Below are positions 21,955-33,531 of a stretch of DNA of 64,000 nt, one piece after another. Under the pieces are notes generated by a model that saw only the letters and a program-made list of their open reading frames with translations, was not told the DNA's origin and did not search any database. Each line of letters opens with the position of its first letter. Within the stretch, counting starts at the first letter, position 1. The translations under genes and the position numbers were made by a program. This DNA is from Hanleya hanleyi (Eukaryota > Mollusca > Polyplacophora > Lepidopleurida > Hanleyidae), in contig JAVTVY010012683.1 in assembly GCA_036873755.1 (NCBI GenBank), positions 460,020 to 524,019 on the forward strand, in the 5' to 3' direction.

Positions 21955-22425
21955 GAGACAGAGAGAGAATTAAGGTTTAATGACGCATTCAGCAATACTT
22001 CAGCTATATAGCGACGACCAAATAAAATTCTAAGTAATCAATTCAAAAACTCGGTAAACTAATGCGTTAAAACAGGTACAAACATTAAAATTTGTACAAC
22101 AAACCAATCTCTCTCAAATAATTTAAAATACAATCTTCTTTCACTCTGCCAAAAAGATCTTCCAGCGTAGCTGCTCGATAAAAAGTATCTCTTACAATCT
22201 TAAAATCTATGCAGTCTATGAGAATATGTTTCACCGTGAGATCTTCATGGCAAGGTATACACCTTGGAATCGGCTCCTGTTTTAGTAAATATTCATGAGT
22301 TAATCGTGTGTGACCAATTCTACATCGTCTAATCATGGCCTGGTCGAAGCGTTTATGACTGTTCAGATTAGTATAACCAACCGTTTTTTGAACTCGTGAA
22401 GTTTGTTATTATCCATAGTATCCCA
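21955..22425 (-). mobile_element. LINE copy 3 (short 3' end)
   Basis: Contains the C-terminal ~90 codons (MIRRCRIGHTRLTHEYLL to LREIGLLYKF), the 3' UTR and a short degenerate (GA)n tail. It is truncated near 22425 just after the TATCCATAGTATCCCATAA part of the coding region. Confidence 0.85.
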
Positions 22426-22712
22426 TAATGGAAAGACATATTTGTAACGGTAAAGACATTCAATTCAAGGCCATTTTCTTTTAACCAGCCAGTTAGTTTT
22501 CTTAAAGCAAGTAAAGCTGCCATTTGCTAAACATTGTTTTGCTGTTTTTCAAGTCCCAAGAAAGTTTACAATCAGAATGTCACTTCAATTTTCTCATTAA
22601 CTGTGTTTGTTGCCAAAGAAATTTTTGTCCTTTCCGTTATATTCTTGTCTTTACCGTTCTGGCATTTTATAACGGTAAAGACGAGTTTGGCCAGAACGGT
22701 AAAGACAGATTA
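22426..22712. repeat. AACGGTAAAGAC repeats with 17-bp inverted repeat
   Basis: GTCTTTACCGTTCTGGC (22647-22663) is a perfect inverted match to GCCAGAACGGTAAAGAC (22690-22706). Further AACGGTAAAGAC words lie at about 22446 and 22671. The rest is non-coding. Confidence 0.75.
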
Positions 22713-22872
22713 TGTCACCATCGGATCACGTGCTCGCCCCAGAAAGTTAATTCAGGACCCGCTGACTGTTCTCAGCCAATGAAATCATCGCAGTAGACCT
22801 TAACGTAAACAAATTTTATGAAACAAACTTGGCGGGAAGAGTTCAAACGGTTCGCCCCATTCCATTGCAAAG
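22713..22872 (+). repeat. Direct repeat, left copy flanking LINE copy 4
   Basis: TGTCACCATC-GATCACGTG ... CCATTCCATTGCAAAG. It recurs at 23908-24076 with a handful of substitutions and a short gap. Confidence 0.9.
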
Positions 22873-23907
22873 AGAGAGAGAGAGAGAGAGAGAGAATTAG
22901 GGTTTAACGTCGCATTCAGCAATATTTCAGCTATATAGCGACGATCAAACAAAATTCTAAGTAATCAATTCAAAAACTCGGTAAACTAATGCGTTAAAAC
23001 AGGTACAAACATTAAAATTTGTACAACAAACCAATCTCTCTCAAATAACCTAAAATACAATCTTCTTTCACTCTGCTAAAAAGATCTTCCAGCGTATCTG
23101 CTCGATAAAAAGTATCTCTAACAGTTTTAAAATCTATGCAGTCCAGGAGAATATGTTTCACCGTCAGATCTTCATGGCAAGGTATACACCTTGGAATCGG
23201 CTCCTGTTTTAGTAAATATTCATGAGTTAATCGTGTGTGACCGATCCTACATCGTCTAATCATGGCCTGGTCGAAGCGTTTATCACTGTTCAGGTGAGTA
23301 TAACCAACCGTTTTTTTGAACTCGTGAAGTTTGTTATTATCCATAGTGTCCCATAGCGATTGAAACAGCCTCCTTACATATGCACAGATAGATGGTCTGA
23401 AATCGCTGTATGGGAGACCAACAGGGTCAACTTCTCCATCTAAAGCTGCCTTAGCTAGTCTATCAGCTTCAGTGTTGCCTTTGATGTCAACGTGACTAGG
23501 CACCCAACAAAACACAATATCTATCTGTTGATCAAATCTGGTGTCATATAATTGTAGAATTTCCAAGATGGTGGGATGAGTGGAATTTCCATTTTTAATT
23601 GCTTTAAGGCATGACAGTGAATCTGAGAATATGACATATTTTTCCTTCTAGTGGATCCAATACCTTCTAAAGCAGATAATAGAGCTTTTGCTTCTGCAGT
23701 AAATATGGAACTTTTACCTGGCAGTCGATACGTTTTAGTTTTGGAACTAAAGATAGTAGCACATGCTACTCTCTCACCATCTTTAGAACCATCTGTATAA
23801 ATAGCCTGATGTGAACTGTATTTCTCTCTCAGTAGACCAAATTCTTGTGTATACACGAGCTGGCTCGTGTCTGCCTTTTTATATTTAGTCAGTGAAATAT
23901 CTACCTC
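22873..23907 (-). mobile_element. LINE copy 4 (5'-truncated in RNase H)
   Basis: Two minus frames (23916-23521 and 23566-23012) read RNase H from DISLTKYKKADTSQL, YTDGSKDGERV and IFTAEAKALLSALE through WVPSHVDIKGNTEADRL to the terminal LREIGLLYKF, with one frameshift near 23640. A 3' UTR and a long (GA)n tail at 22872-22893 follow. It is bounded on both sides by a ~165-bp direct repeat. Confidence 0.9.
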
Positions 23908-24076
23908 TGTCACCATCAGATCACGTGCTCGCCCCAGAAAAGTTAATTCATGACCCGCTGACTGTTCTCAGCCAATGAAATCATCGCAGTAGACGTTAAC
24001 GTAAACAAATTCTATGAAACAAACTTGGCGGGAATTTGCAAGTTCAAGAAACGGTTCGCCCCATTCCATTGCAAAG
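23908..24076 (+). repeat. Direct repeat, right copy flanking LINE copy 4
   Basis: Second copy of 22713-22872, starting exactly at the LINE 5' truncation point. The flanking DNA after it (AGGGTACGCC) is unique. Confidence 0.9.
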
Positions 24077-24289
24077 ACAGGGTACGCCTAAAGCACAACA
24101 TGTGCGTTTTGTCTTAAGTGTCGCTTCTAAAACAGTTGTAGTCAAGTTACACCAGCTCTGTAATTTGGTATGCTGAAAGACACACGTCGTGCGGTAAAAG
24201 TTTGCAGAAAATAGTTTGGAACTTTTCGTTCTGGCCATTTCGGATTTATTATAAAAACTGTTAAAGATCAGCCATCTTGCGCTGTCGGA

Positions 24290-25065
24290 TCATTACACAT
24301 TCCTTGTCTGACCAAAAACTGAAGAACTATTGAACCAATCGACATAAAATTTGTAGAGTGTCTTGAATTCGGTGACAGGATGGTTGAGTTACCTGTGTAC
24401 TGCCATCTTGGATTTCAGCAGGTTGATCTTACCCAGACATTAACTCAAGATCGACTGAACCGATCGACTTGAAACTTGGAGAGGATCTTGGCATTGGTGA
24501 GAGGACTTTGAGTTACCTGTGCAATCCAAGATGGCTGCCATCAGACATCTTGCATTGTCAGCAGTTCGATCGTTACACATTTCTTATCCGACCAACAAAC
24601 AACCTGAGAACTATTGAACTGAGAGTCAGTTGACATCATGCAGTGAGAGGACAATTGAGATGGCTGATCTTGGATTACGCAGGTAACTGAACAGCCATCT
24701 TGGATTTTAAGCGCTTGGATCTTGTTCGGACAATAACTGGAGACTGATTGGCTTCAAATTTGGAAAGTGGCATGACATCGGTGAGGGAACGGTTAGGGAT
24801 GATTTTCAGTTACCTGTATAAGCAAAGATGGCCGTCATCAGCCATCTTGCATTGTCAACAGTTCGTTCTTTACACATTTCCTGTCTAATAACTCGAGAAT
24901 GGTTCAACTGATCGACTTCAAACTTGGAGAGTGTCTTGACATCGGTGGGAGGATAGTTGGAATTGTTTTTCAATTACCTATGTAATACAAGATAACTGCC
25001 AGCTGTCTTGGGTTTTTAGTAGTTGGATCTTGTCCGGACAAAAACTCGAGAACTATTGAACTGAT
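24290..25065 (+). repeat. Tandem array, ~150-160-bp diverged unit
   Basis: Recurring words are ACTATTGAAC-GATCGACTT-AAACTTGGAGAG, GTCTTGACATCGGTGAGAGGA, AGTTACCTGTGTA and AAGATGGC-GCCATC-GCCATCTTGCATTGTC. Five or so diverged units. Non-coding, of the same general kind as the 3.4-kb and 58.7-kb arrays. Confidence 0.7.
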
Positions 25066-25560
25066 CGACTTGTGTGAGATCTCCATTTTCAAAATCATGC
25101 TGTTTATCAATATGAGATATCATCGACCAAGAAAAATCGACCATAGAGGTCCATGTCCCCAGCAGCAGCAGCAGCAAGAGTATAACAAGAAGCCACACCC
25201 CCACAAAAAAAAATAATAATAAAGACTACCTTGTGATAAAAATTTACTGCCGTAAAAGGCAAACCAACAATTTATTACCACTTGGCCTTACTTGTGTATG
25301 TAATTACCAACAGTTGTCGATATGTTGCAAACATATGAGAAGGATGGATAGCTCTTTCAAGCGAAAATATCCACCTCCATGTCGGCTTGAGCTGGGGAGA
25401 CCCACAAGGTCTCCTACATTCATTGTGGTCCAGACAGTAGTACTCTTTGAGTACTTTCATTCTTAACTTTATACACTGAGTGATACATTTAAAACCGTAC
25501 ATCACCCATTCACACACCCTCACCATCTGGCCATAATTGTCACATCTCAATGCTACATTC
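25066..25560. other. Non-coding; (CAG)n microsatellite
   Basis: (CAG)n at 25160-25177 and an A-rich tract at 25205-25220. No exon with motifs found upstream of the SET exon. Confidence 0.4.
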
Positions 25561-25595
25561 ATAACTTTTTTACATATATTTGTATTATTTTACAG

Positions 25596-25795
25596 CATTG
25601 ACGCAACAGATGAGCCTGTGTCAGGCCCACGCCTGTGTCGTTTGGTGAATCACTGCAATAAGCACCCATGCGCCAGGATTAAAGTTATTCCTTTTGAGGA
25701 TTGTCCTCATCTGATTCTGGTCTCAACTAGAACCACCAAATCTCGGCAAGAAATTACGTATGACTATGGTTTATCACAGGTCATGGGAATAACAG
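25596..25795 (+). CDS. SET-domain exon (KMT5A/SETD8-like lysine methyltransferase)
   Basis: A 200-bp exon with a good acceptor (TTGTATTATTTTACAG, AG at 25594-25595) and donor (ACAG|GTATGT, GT at 25796-25797). The codon split at the acceptor suits a cysteine, as in the CIDAT start of this block in KMT5A relatives. It then reads IDATDEPVSG, RLCRLVNHCNKHPCARIKV, PHLILVST and EITYDYG. These are the cofactor/substrate-binding SET motifs NH(S/C) and the YDYG that closes the active site in histone-lysine methyltransferases. The exon frame has no stop. The partner exons (GRGVFA-like N-SET and post-SET) are not visible nearby, so this may be one exon of a long-intron host gene or an orphan duplicated exon. 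KMT5A-like copies are often multiplied in mollusc genomes. Confidence 0.62.
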
Positions 25796-25799
25796 GTAT

Positions 25800-27270
25800 G
25801 TTTTATTGTTAACATCTTTGACTTGCAGACGTGTAGCACGGACATGTACATTGTCGTTTGCTTCACAAGATCCTCTCTCTGGGACATACAGACCTGTTCT
25901 TTCAGCCTTATTGTAGCCTGGTATTGACCTGGTTTTTGGACAAGTTAATACAAACAAATTGAAACTCAATAAAACATAACCACAGCTTTCCTTCATAAGT
26001 GCTACGGTAATACTTTCTTTTGGTCACACTATTAATTTCACTGGTTAAAAATTAATACGGAGTCCCTTTCTCACACCACTGCAAGGCATTTGGCTCATAC
26101 ATGTACGAGTTGCATGTATGCTGGGGTTCAAATAGTGGGGTAAAACAGGAGACTTAAGGACTTGCTATCCACCTGTACTGATCAACACTTGCTCAGATAC
26201 AATTCTCTCATTTTCGCCTTTGCTTTATAGATCATGTATATAAAACTATATATTTTTAGAAAGCCTATTTTTTAAGGACTCTAAACATTCCTTACCCGCT
26301 ATGCACGCAGCGGGGGTTTGAGTAAATGTCACTTGTGGTTAGGCATAAAGGACACCGGCGAAGGGGGTTCAATCAACAATTAGCACCGAGTTTCTGATTG
26401 CTGCACAACGAATATACGCTACAATAATGCCGAAAGCGATTCCAGCAAAGAAATCATCGGGAAGACGAGTTAGCCAGCACCTATGAATACTTTGGGGTAT
26501 GTATTCGAATTCGTATGGTATGCGTTTGAATAGATAAAATATTTTCATATGTATACAGTTGTAGAATGTTCAAGTGCAAATGACTGCTTGCTCGTTTCTG
26601 TTTTATATGATATAAAGGTTTACCTACACGAGTCTTCTTTTTCTTTCAAGTATAACGGAGAACAATTTGCGGACTCGCTGGAGATGTCCGTGCATGTCCA
26701 TAAAATCAGGTGTCGGCAGGCAGATAAGAAAATACGATTCTGTCACTACGCTAGCTGGGCTAATAAACTGAAGGTAGGAGAGCAATGAGCATTCGTGCTT
26801 AGAAAATAAGTTGCCAAAACATCTCGATAGTTTGTGGAAAGTTTTCTGTATATTTCTCCGTAGGTTATAGACTTATAATAAACCACGGTATATTATTCAT
26901 TGTGGTCGAAGCAATAGTATATTCTACAACATGGTCGACTTGTATTCATCAATTCTTTATTTATTTATTGTAGGCTAAAGGCGTGGAGATACCCGATGAC
27001 AGATGTGGGTACGGCTTTCCAGAAGTAGTGCTTGCATTTATACGAGACATCCTGCCAAATTCGGTGAAATTCGATTGGATGCGTTTGCCATAGATCTGGA
27101 GACCTTTTGTAAAAGTATTTTTTGAGGTAGCCCGACAGATTACAATGAAATGAAGAAAAATAATTCAAAGGACACATATTTTTATTATTTTATGCAAAAA
27201 CATGTGTACAATTAATTGTCATCCGTAAAATCTACATGATTTCAGTTCGGAATGTTACTTCGCAGTCAAT
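25800..27270. other. Non-coding, no recognised element
   Basis: Possible intron or intergenic DNA. A short ATG frame at 26428-26487 (MPKAIPAKKSSGRRVSQHL) is basic and could be a first exon or chance. A 79-codon plus frame at 26549-26788 has no motif. Confidence 0.35.
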
Positions 27271-27336
27271 GTTTATTTGACCAGTAACTAAAGATTTCCC
27301 AGCATCAATACATGAAATAAATAAACAATAATTGAG

Positions 27337-28024
27337 TTATAAAGCAGTCCCGTTCGAGCACAGCCAGGCAATTTTTGTTCCCCATCCTCGGCGGTTGCCA
27401 GGCTTTTCGACGAGTGATAACTTCCCTCTCATGCATTCAGAGCAGACGGCATGGCACTGTAAGCTGGAGATCAATTCCTCGCAGCCCCATATCAAATTTT
27501 CGGTTGGTTCAAGGTACGCCGGTCCGGTCACGCAATCGGGTTCGTCGTCATTCTCTGTAATAGACAGGTTATTTTATACGTAACTCTTCAGAGCTGCCCG
27601 TAACGCATGCAAACACACAAAACAGTAATGGTCAATTCAGTTTTGTCAGTATATAGGCCGTGAGCGTTGCTCTGAAAATAACAAACTGTCTGTAGACGTA
27701 TTCTTATTTGTTTCGTTGAACATTTACACATTGATGCATTTCGTGTTTACCTGAATTGTCAATGAAGTTCAGTAGCTCTGGAGTTAGCTTCTTGGCAGAG
27801 GCTCCAATAGCTGCATCAGACACCTCTTCGTCTCTTTCACTATCACTGCTGTCGGAATCAGATCCAGGTTGATCGACAAGATCTTGGGAGTTGTCGAACC
27901 AGGAAATACCACGTGCGTTCACATCATTCAAGTAAGTACGCCGGTCATTCGAGAAACTGTCCGCAGTTGAATTTCTTGAACGTTTGAGTTTGAATATAGG
28001 TGATAGTTTTATCGGAGAGAAGTA
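27337..28024 (-). CDS. Two-exon gene fragment, acidic region plus Cys motif (Mutator-like transposase N-terminus?)
   Basis: Exon A is open from after a TGA at 28025 to a donor at 27751/27750 (TTCAG|GTAAAC). Exon B starts at 27554 after the acceptor CTATTACAG. The 196-bp intron removes cleanly and joins the two frames: the split codon becomes Glu, and the acidic run continues into exon B. Exon A reads a basic start (KLSPIFKLKRSRNST), then GSDSDSSDSERDEE and TPELLNFIDNS. Exon B reads PAYLEPTENLIWGCEELIS, LQCHAVCSECMRGKLSLV and GWGTKIAWLC before a stop at 27337. The C-x3-C-x2-C ... C pattern recalls the zinc-ribbon-like N-terminus of Mutator-like transposase proteins in molluscs. A minus-strand AATAAA lies about 65 bp downstream. 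No ATG is seen in exon A, so a 5' exon is probably missing. Confidence 0.5.
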
Positions 28025-28025
28025 T

Positions 28026-28942
28026 CAAAATGTGAAGGAGACAGGGTATAAGTGAGTTCTTATATACCCGTGCAATAATTGGTTAGAGTCTATTAGAGGC
28101 CCTTGATCAAATGATCCAGGATATACGCAAACACTTCACGGGAGTTGTGGAAACAATTTATTTACAAATATCATGATTATAACAAACAATAAGATCATTT
28201 ACAACCGGAACGACTATTTCCGTGAAATATTCGCCTTCGTTTGGTACTCTCACTGATTACTTCCTCATTAGCTGGAGTCTCACAATACAGCTTTAGCTGG
28301 CAATCAACGAGCTATCACCGGGGCGTCGGCGGGGAGCCGAGTAGAATTCGTGAAGGCATTCTAATCCCCTGTAATCCTCACACCTTTTAGGCTGTACGAG
28401 GACCCCAAGAACCAAAACAAAATCAAAACTCCAATTTTACTTATTTAGAAAATGAATTTGAAAACGCTGTTTTCACTATATGTTAGATCAATTGATGAAC
28501 TTTGTAACAAGACAATAAAAAAAAGAGATATTTCAACCCCTCAGGTGGGTAGCAGGTCCTTAAAGAAAGTTGGTGCTTCTTCGCTTTGACGTCGACACAT
28601 AAATATTTTCTTGAATTTTATTTTAACATAGACGATTCAAAGTAAAAAATAACTATGACTTTAGTTTATAAATTGTGGCAGTGGAGTCCTTTTTGAATGT
28701 GTGATAGTTTTGGAACGTAATTTTCTTTCGAGTTCTCTGGTCAACAATGACCTTGATAATTTTTTTCTACAAGACCATGTGCTCCAGGTTATAAAGGGGC
28801 GCAACTCTTGCATCACTGCAATATCACTGGACTCCACTTAAAATGCGAGTTAGCTGTGATAATCACTGGACTCCACCTAAAATGCGAGTTAGCTGTGATA
28901 ATTCAAGTCAAGAAATTTTTATTTCGCCTTACGAAGTAAAGG
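28026..28942. other. Non-coding; 37-bp tandem duplication
   Basis: ATCACTGGACTCCAC-TAAAATGCG ... GTGATA occurs twice back to back at 28823-28899. The rest is AT-rich without genes. Confidence 0.6.
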
Positions 28943-29975
28943 AGAGAGAGAGAATTAAGGTTTAATGTTGCGTTCAGCTATATAGCGACGGTCAAACAAT
29001 TCTAAGTACTCCAGTCACTAACTTAGTAATCCAACGCATTAAAACATACACACATTAAAACTTATGTAACAGCCCGATTTCTCTCAAATAACCCAAGACG
29101 CAATCCTCCCTTACCCGACTAAAAAGATCTTCCAAAGTAGTCGCTCGATAAAAAGCATCTCTTACAATCTTAAAATCTATGCATTCGATAAGAATATGTT
29201 TCACCGTGAGATCATCATGGCATGGAACACACTCTTTTTTTAGTAAATGTGTATGGCCGATTCTACATCGCCTGATCATGGTTTGATCGAAACGTTTCCG
29301 GCTGTTCAGGTGAGTATAGCCTACAGTTTTTTTGAACTTGTGAAGTTTGTTATTATTCACAGTATCCCATAAAGGTTGAAACAGCCGTCTCACATAGAGG
29401 ACCTGAAATCGCTATATGGGATTCCAACAGGATCAATCTCGTCACCTAGGGCTGCCTTAGCTATCCTATCAGCCTCAGTTTTAACTTTGATGCTAACGTG
29501 ACTAGGCAACCAACAGAACACAATATCAATCTGTTGATCAAATCTACAGTAGTTGTAGAATACTCAAGATAGTGGGATGAGTCGAAGTTCCACTTTTAAT
29601 CGCTTGGATGCAGGACAGTGAATCTGAGAATATGACATATTTTTCTCTTTTAGTGGAACCAATACCTTCTAAAGCCAACAATATAGCTTTAGCTTCTGCA
29701 GTGAATATCGAACTTTTACCTGGTAGTCGACAGGTTTTTGTTTTGGAACTAAAGATGCTACTCTCTCACCATCTTTAGAACCATCTGTATAAATCGCCTG
29801 ATGTGATCTATATTTCTCTCTCAGCAGACCAAATTCTTGTGTTTACAAGAGCTGGCTCGTGTCTGCTTTTTTATATTTCGTTAGAGAAATATCTACTACT
29901 CGTTGAGCTAACTGCCATGGTGGAATTGTTTAAGTTTAATTCCAGCTGCTACAATGTGTGGCTTCATACGAATTG
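28943..29975 (-). mobile_element. LINE copy 5 (older, decayed)
   Basis: The GA tail (28943-28953) is followed on the minus strand by the same C-terminal domain, more diverged: HLNSRKRFDQTMIRRCRIGH in the frame 29393-29055, with the knuckle ECVPCHDDLTVKH. RNase H remnants in shifted frames run up to about 29975, with internal deletions relative to copies 2 and 4. No flanking direct repeat is visible. Confidence 0.85.
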
Positions 29976-31136
29976 GGGAGATATTGTGAGGGGGGAAGGA
30001 GGATGTCGTCGTCGGTGTCCCCTGCCTGGAAATGATAAGGTTTTTGGTTTAGCAATTTAAAATAAAATCTAGAAAAATTTAGAAAACAATATAAAAAAAA
30101 TATGGGGGGGTATTCCACCTGGGGATACTACCCATGGGGATTCCATAAATGCTCCAATGTTAAAATCCCTATGATAGAATTTTGCGTTTAGCTGAAGTGC
30201 ACATGTACATCTGTACTTAGAAAGTTTTCTGCAGTTGTCAGCTGTCATTGGATGATTATGAAACTTGATACACATGTTTCTTCTGATTAGAGGATGTATC
30301 TGTGCTATTTTTTAGATGAAATATTAATTTTTGTCCAAATTATGGCAATGAAGGGTTTTCTGTTGAGCAGAATTGTACTTGTAGGCCTCTACATTTTTTA
30401 GATGAAATATAATTTTTGTCCAATTTATGGCAAATGATGCTGTACGCTAGTTTCACTTTTTGTGAATACTGACTCACCGACACTCCAAACACGGAGTCTC
30501 GCCGACGATAACTTTACAGACCTGCCGAAAAGTCTCATTATCTCCGTGTCAGACCTAAACGGATAAACTAGGAATAGGCATACGTGTACATATATCATTA
30601 CGTTTCGTATGTGGAACTTCTTCTGTTGTGCTGCATGTCGTTTCACTAGTTCACTGCTTATATAGCGATCGCTTGTCCGTATGTCCGTCCACGTTTCTTG
30701 TCCCCACAATATCTCGGTTGATATTTGATGGACAGGATTGAAATTTGCAGAACATTTGGTCAGTGCCCATCTCCGTGAATTGGGACTTGTCTGGGCTGGA
30801 TCTTGGTTGATATTGTATGAAAAATTATGGAATTTGCATATGTGCTCAGTGCCCTGTAGTTGTGCAATGAGAAGTTTCTTCGCGCTTTGTGACTACAAAG
30901 CAGACCACATAGGTCCCGAAGTATAAAATTGCCCCCAAACGGGTAAATTGGGTGCAAAACTCAAAGTTCACTGATCGCTTCATCATTTCACCATAATATA
31001 CTCCAAGGAATGTAGGTCTCGTAACCAGGTCACATTTCCAGATTTGGCGAAAGCCCCGGCGACCATCTTGCATCAAATAATTGTATTATCATTTGCTGGT
31101 CGATCGACTTAATATGACTGAAACAAGGTTGAAAAC
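29976..31136. other. Non-coding; small local duplications
   Basis: TTTTTAGATGAAATAT-AATTTTTGTCCAA-TTATGGCAA occurs at 30310-30350 and 30396-30434. GTTGATAT-TT-GATG and CAGTGCCC words repeat at 30718-30855. No gene. Confidence 0.45.
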
Positions 31137-32317
31137 GAGAGAGAGAGAGAGAGAGAATTAAGGTTTAACGTCGCATTCAGCAATATTTCAGCTATATAGC
31201 GACGATCAAACAAAATTCTAAGTATTCAATTCAACAACTCGGTAAACTAATGTGTTAAAACGGGTACAAACAACAAACCAATCTCTCTCAAATAATCTAA
31301 TACAATCTTCTTTTACTTTGCCAAAAATATCTTCCAGCGTAGCTGCTCGATAAAAAGTATCTCTTACAATCTTAAAATCTATACAGTCTATGAGAATATG
31401 TTTCACCGTGAGATCCTCATGGCATGGAATACACCTTGGGACCGGCTCCTGTTTTAGTAAATATTCGTGAGTTAATCGTGTGTGGCCGATCCTACGTCGT
31501 CTAATCATTACCTGGTCGAAACGTTTATGACTGTTCAGATGAGTATAACCATCTGGGTTTTTTTAACTCGTGAAGTTTGTTATTATCCATAGTATCCCAT
31601 AAAGATTGAAACAGCTTTCTTACATAAGCGCAGTTAGGTGATCTGAAATCGCTGTATGGGATTCCAACAGGATCAACTTCTTCATCTAGAGCTACTTTAG
31701 CCAATCTATCAGCTTCAGTATCGCCTTTAATGTCAACGTGACTAGGCACCCAACAAAACACAATATCCGTTGATCAAATCTAGTGTCATATAATTGTAGA
31801 ATTTTAAAGATGGTGGGATGAGTTGAATTTCCACTTTTAATCGCTTTAAGGCATGATAGTGAATCCGAGAATATGACATATTTTTCCTTCTAGTGGACCC
31901 AAGACCATCTAAAGCTGATAATAGAGCTTTTGCTTCTGCCGTAATATGGAACTTTTACCTGGTAGACGACAGGTTTTAGTTTGGAACTAAAGATAGTAGT
32001 ACATACTACTCTCAAACCATCTTTAGAACCATCTGTATAAATAGCCTGATGTGATCTGTATTTCTCTCTCAGTAGACCAAATTCTTGTGTATACCGACTC
32101 GTGTCTGCCTTTTTATATTTCGTCAGTGAAATATCTACTTCTGCTTTGGCTAACTGCCATGGTGGAGTTGGCATGAGCTCGTTAGGTAAAATTTGACCAA
32201 CTTTAATACCAGCTGCTACAATGTGTGGTTTCATGCGGATTCTAAGAGGTGGAATAATAGAGGATTTCTTTAAATAGAAATCTGCGTACTGAGGGTTGAA
32301 AACAGTTATATGCAGCA
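31137..32317 (-). mobile_element. LINE copy 6 (RNase H to tail, decayed)
   Basis: (GA)n at 31137-31156, then the 3' UTR and the C-terminus (31508-31218: MIRRRRIGHTRLTHEYLLKQ). RNase H pieces follow in shifted frames (31761-31525 with FCWVPSHVDIKGDTEAD; 32375-31890 with YTDGSKDGLRV) up to FNPQYADFYLKK. Several frameshifts. Confidence 0.85.
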
Positions 32318-32590
32318 TTTCATTTGTTATCCATAGTACCCCATAAAGACAAACTGCTTTCTTACATAAGCACAAATAGATAGTCTGAAATCGCTGTATG
32401 GGATTCCAACACGATCAACCTCATCCAGAGCTGCCTTAGCCATTTTATCAGCTTCAGTATTGCCGTTGATGTCAACGTGACTAGGCACCCAACAAAACAA
32501 AATATCTATGTTATATGGCCGATAGTGGCCATCACTCAACCATGCTGGAGCTGTTGAAGTCAAATGATTTTGATATGTCAAGATCAATCA
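32318..32590 (-). mobile_element. Scrambled LINE RNase H fragment
   Basis: The frame 32587-32327 repeats FCWVPSHVDINGNTEADKMAK through SICAYVRKQ, a region already present in copy 6. It is joined to copy 6 at about 32317 without a tail. This is therefore a second, rearranged piece rather than a continuation. Confidence 0.8.
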
Positions 32591-32633
32591 TCGTGGACAA
32601 CCTTCCAGAGTCGACTCGAACTATGGATTTGAA

Positions 32634-33458
32634 AGAGAGAGAGAGATAATTAAGGTTTAATGTCGCATTCAACAATATTTCAGTTATACAGCGACGATCA
32701 AACAAAATTATAAAGATTCAATTCAACAACTCAGTAAACTATTGCGTAAAAACTGGTACAAACATTAAAATTTGTACAACAAGCCAATCTCTCTCAAATA
32801 CAATCTTATTTTACTCGGCTAAAAAGATCTTCCAGCCTAGCTGCTCGATAAAAAGTATCTCTTACAATCTTAAAATCTATGCAGTCTATGAGAATATGTT
32901 TCATCGTGAGATCTTCATGGCATGGAATACACCTTGGGACCGGCTCCTGTTTTAGTAAATATTCGTGAGTTGATCGTGTATGGCCGATCCTACATCGTCT
33001 AATCATGGCCTGATCGAAACGTTTCTGACTGTTCAGATGAGTATAACCAACAGTTTTTTTGAACTCGTGAAGTCTGTTATTATCCATAGTATCCCATAAA
33101 GATTGAAACAGCTTTCTTACATAAGCGCAGATAGATGGTCTGAAATCGCTGTATGGGATTTCAACATGATCAACTTCTTCATCTAGAGCTGCCCTAGCCA
33201 ATCTATCAGCTTCAGTATTGCCTTTGGTGTCAACGTGACTAGGCACCCAACAAAACACAATATCTCTCTTGATCAAATCTAGTGTCATATCATTGTAGAA
33301 TTTTCAAGATAGTGGGATGAGTTGAATTTCCACTTTTAGTCGCTTTAAGGCATGATAGTGAATCCGAGAATATGATATATTTTTGTCTTCTAGTGGACCT
33401 AATAACTTCTAAAGCTGATAATAGAGCTTTTGCTTCTGCAGTAAATATGGAACGTTTA
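32634..33458 (-). mobile_element. LINE copy 7 (5'-truncated)
   Basis: Short GA tail at 32634-32646, 3' UTR, then C-terminus and RNase H (33288-32806 with FCWVPSHVDTKGNTEADRLA and RCRIGHTRSTHEYLL; 33520-33290 with FTAEAKALLSALE). The frame is broken near 33290. Truncated near 33455. No long flanking direct repeat. Confidence 0.85.
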
Positions 33459-33531
33459 CAAGAATGGATATTTTGAGTCATCCAGGCGATAGTATTAACA
33501 CGAACAAATAATCTGGTCAACTGGATAGTAT

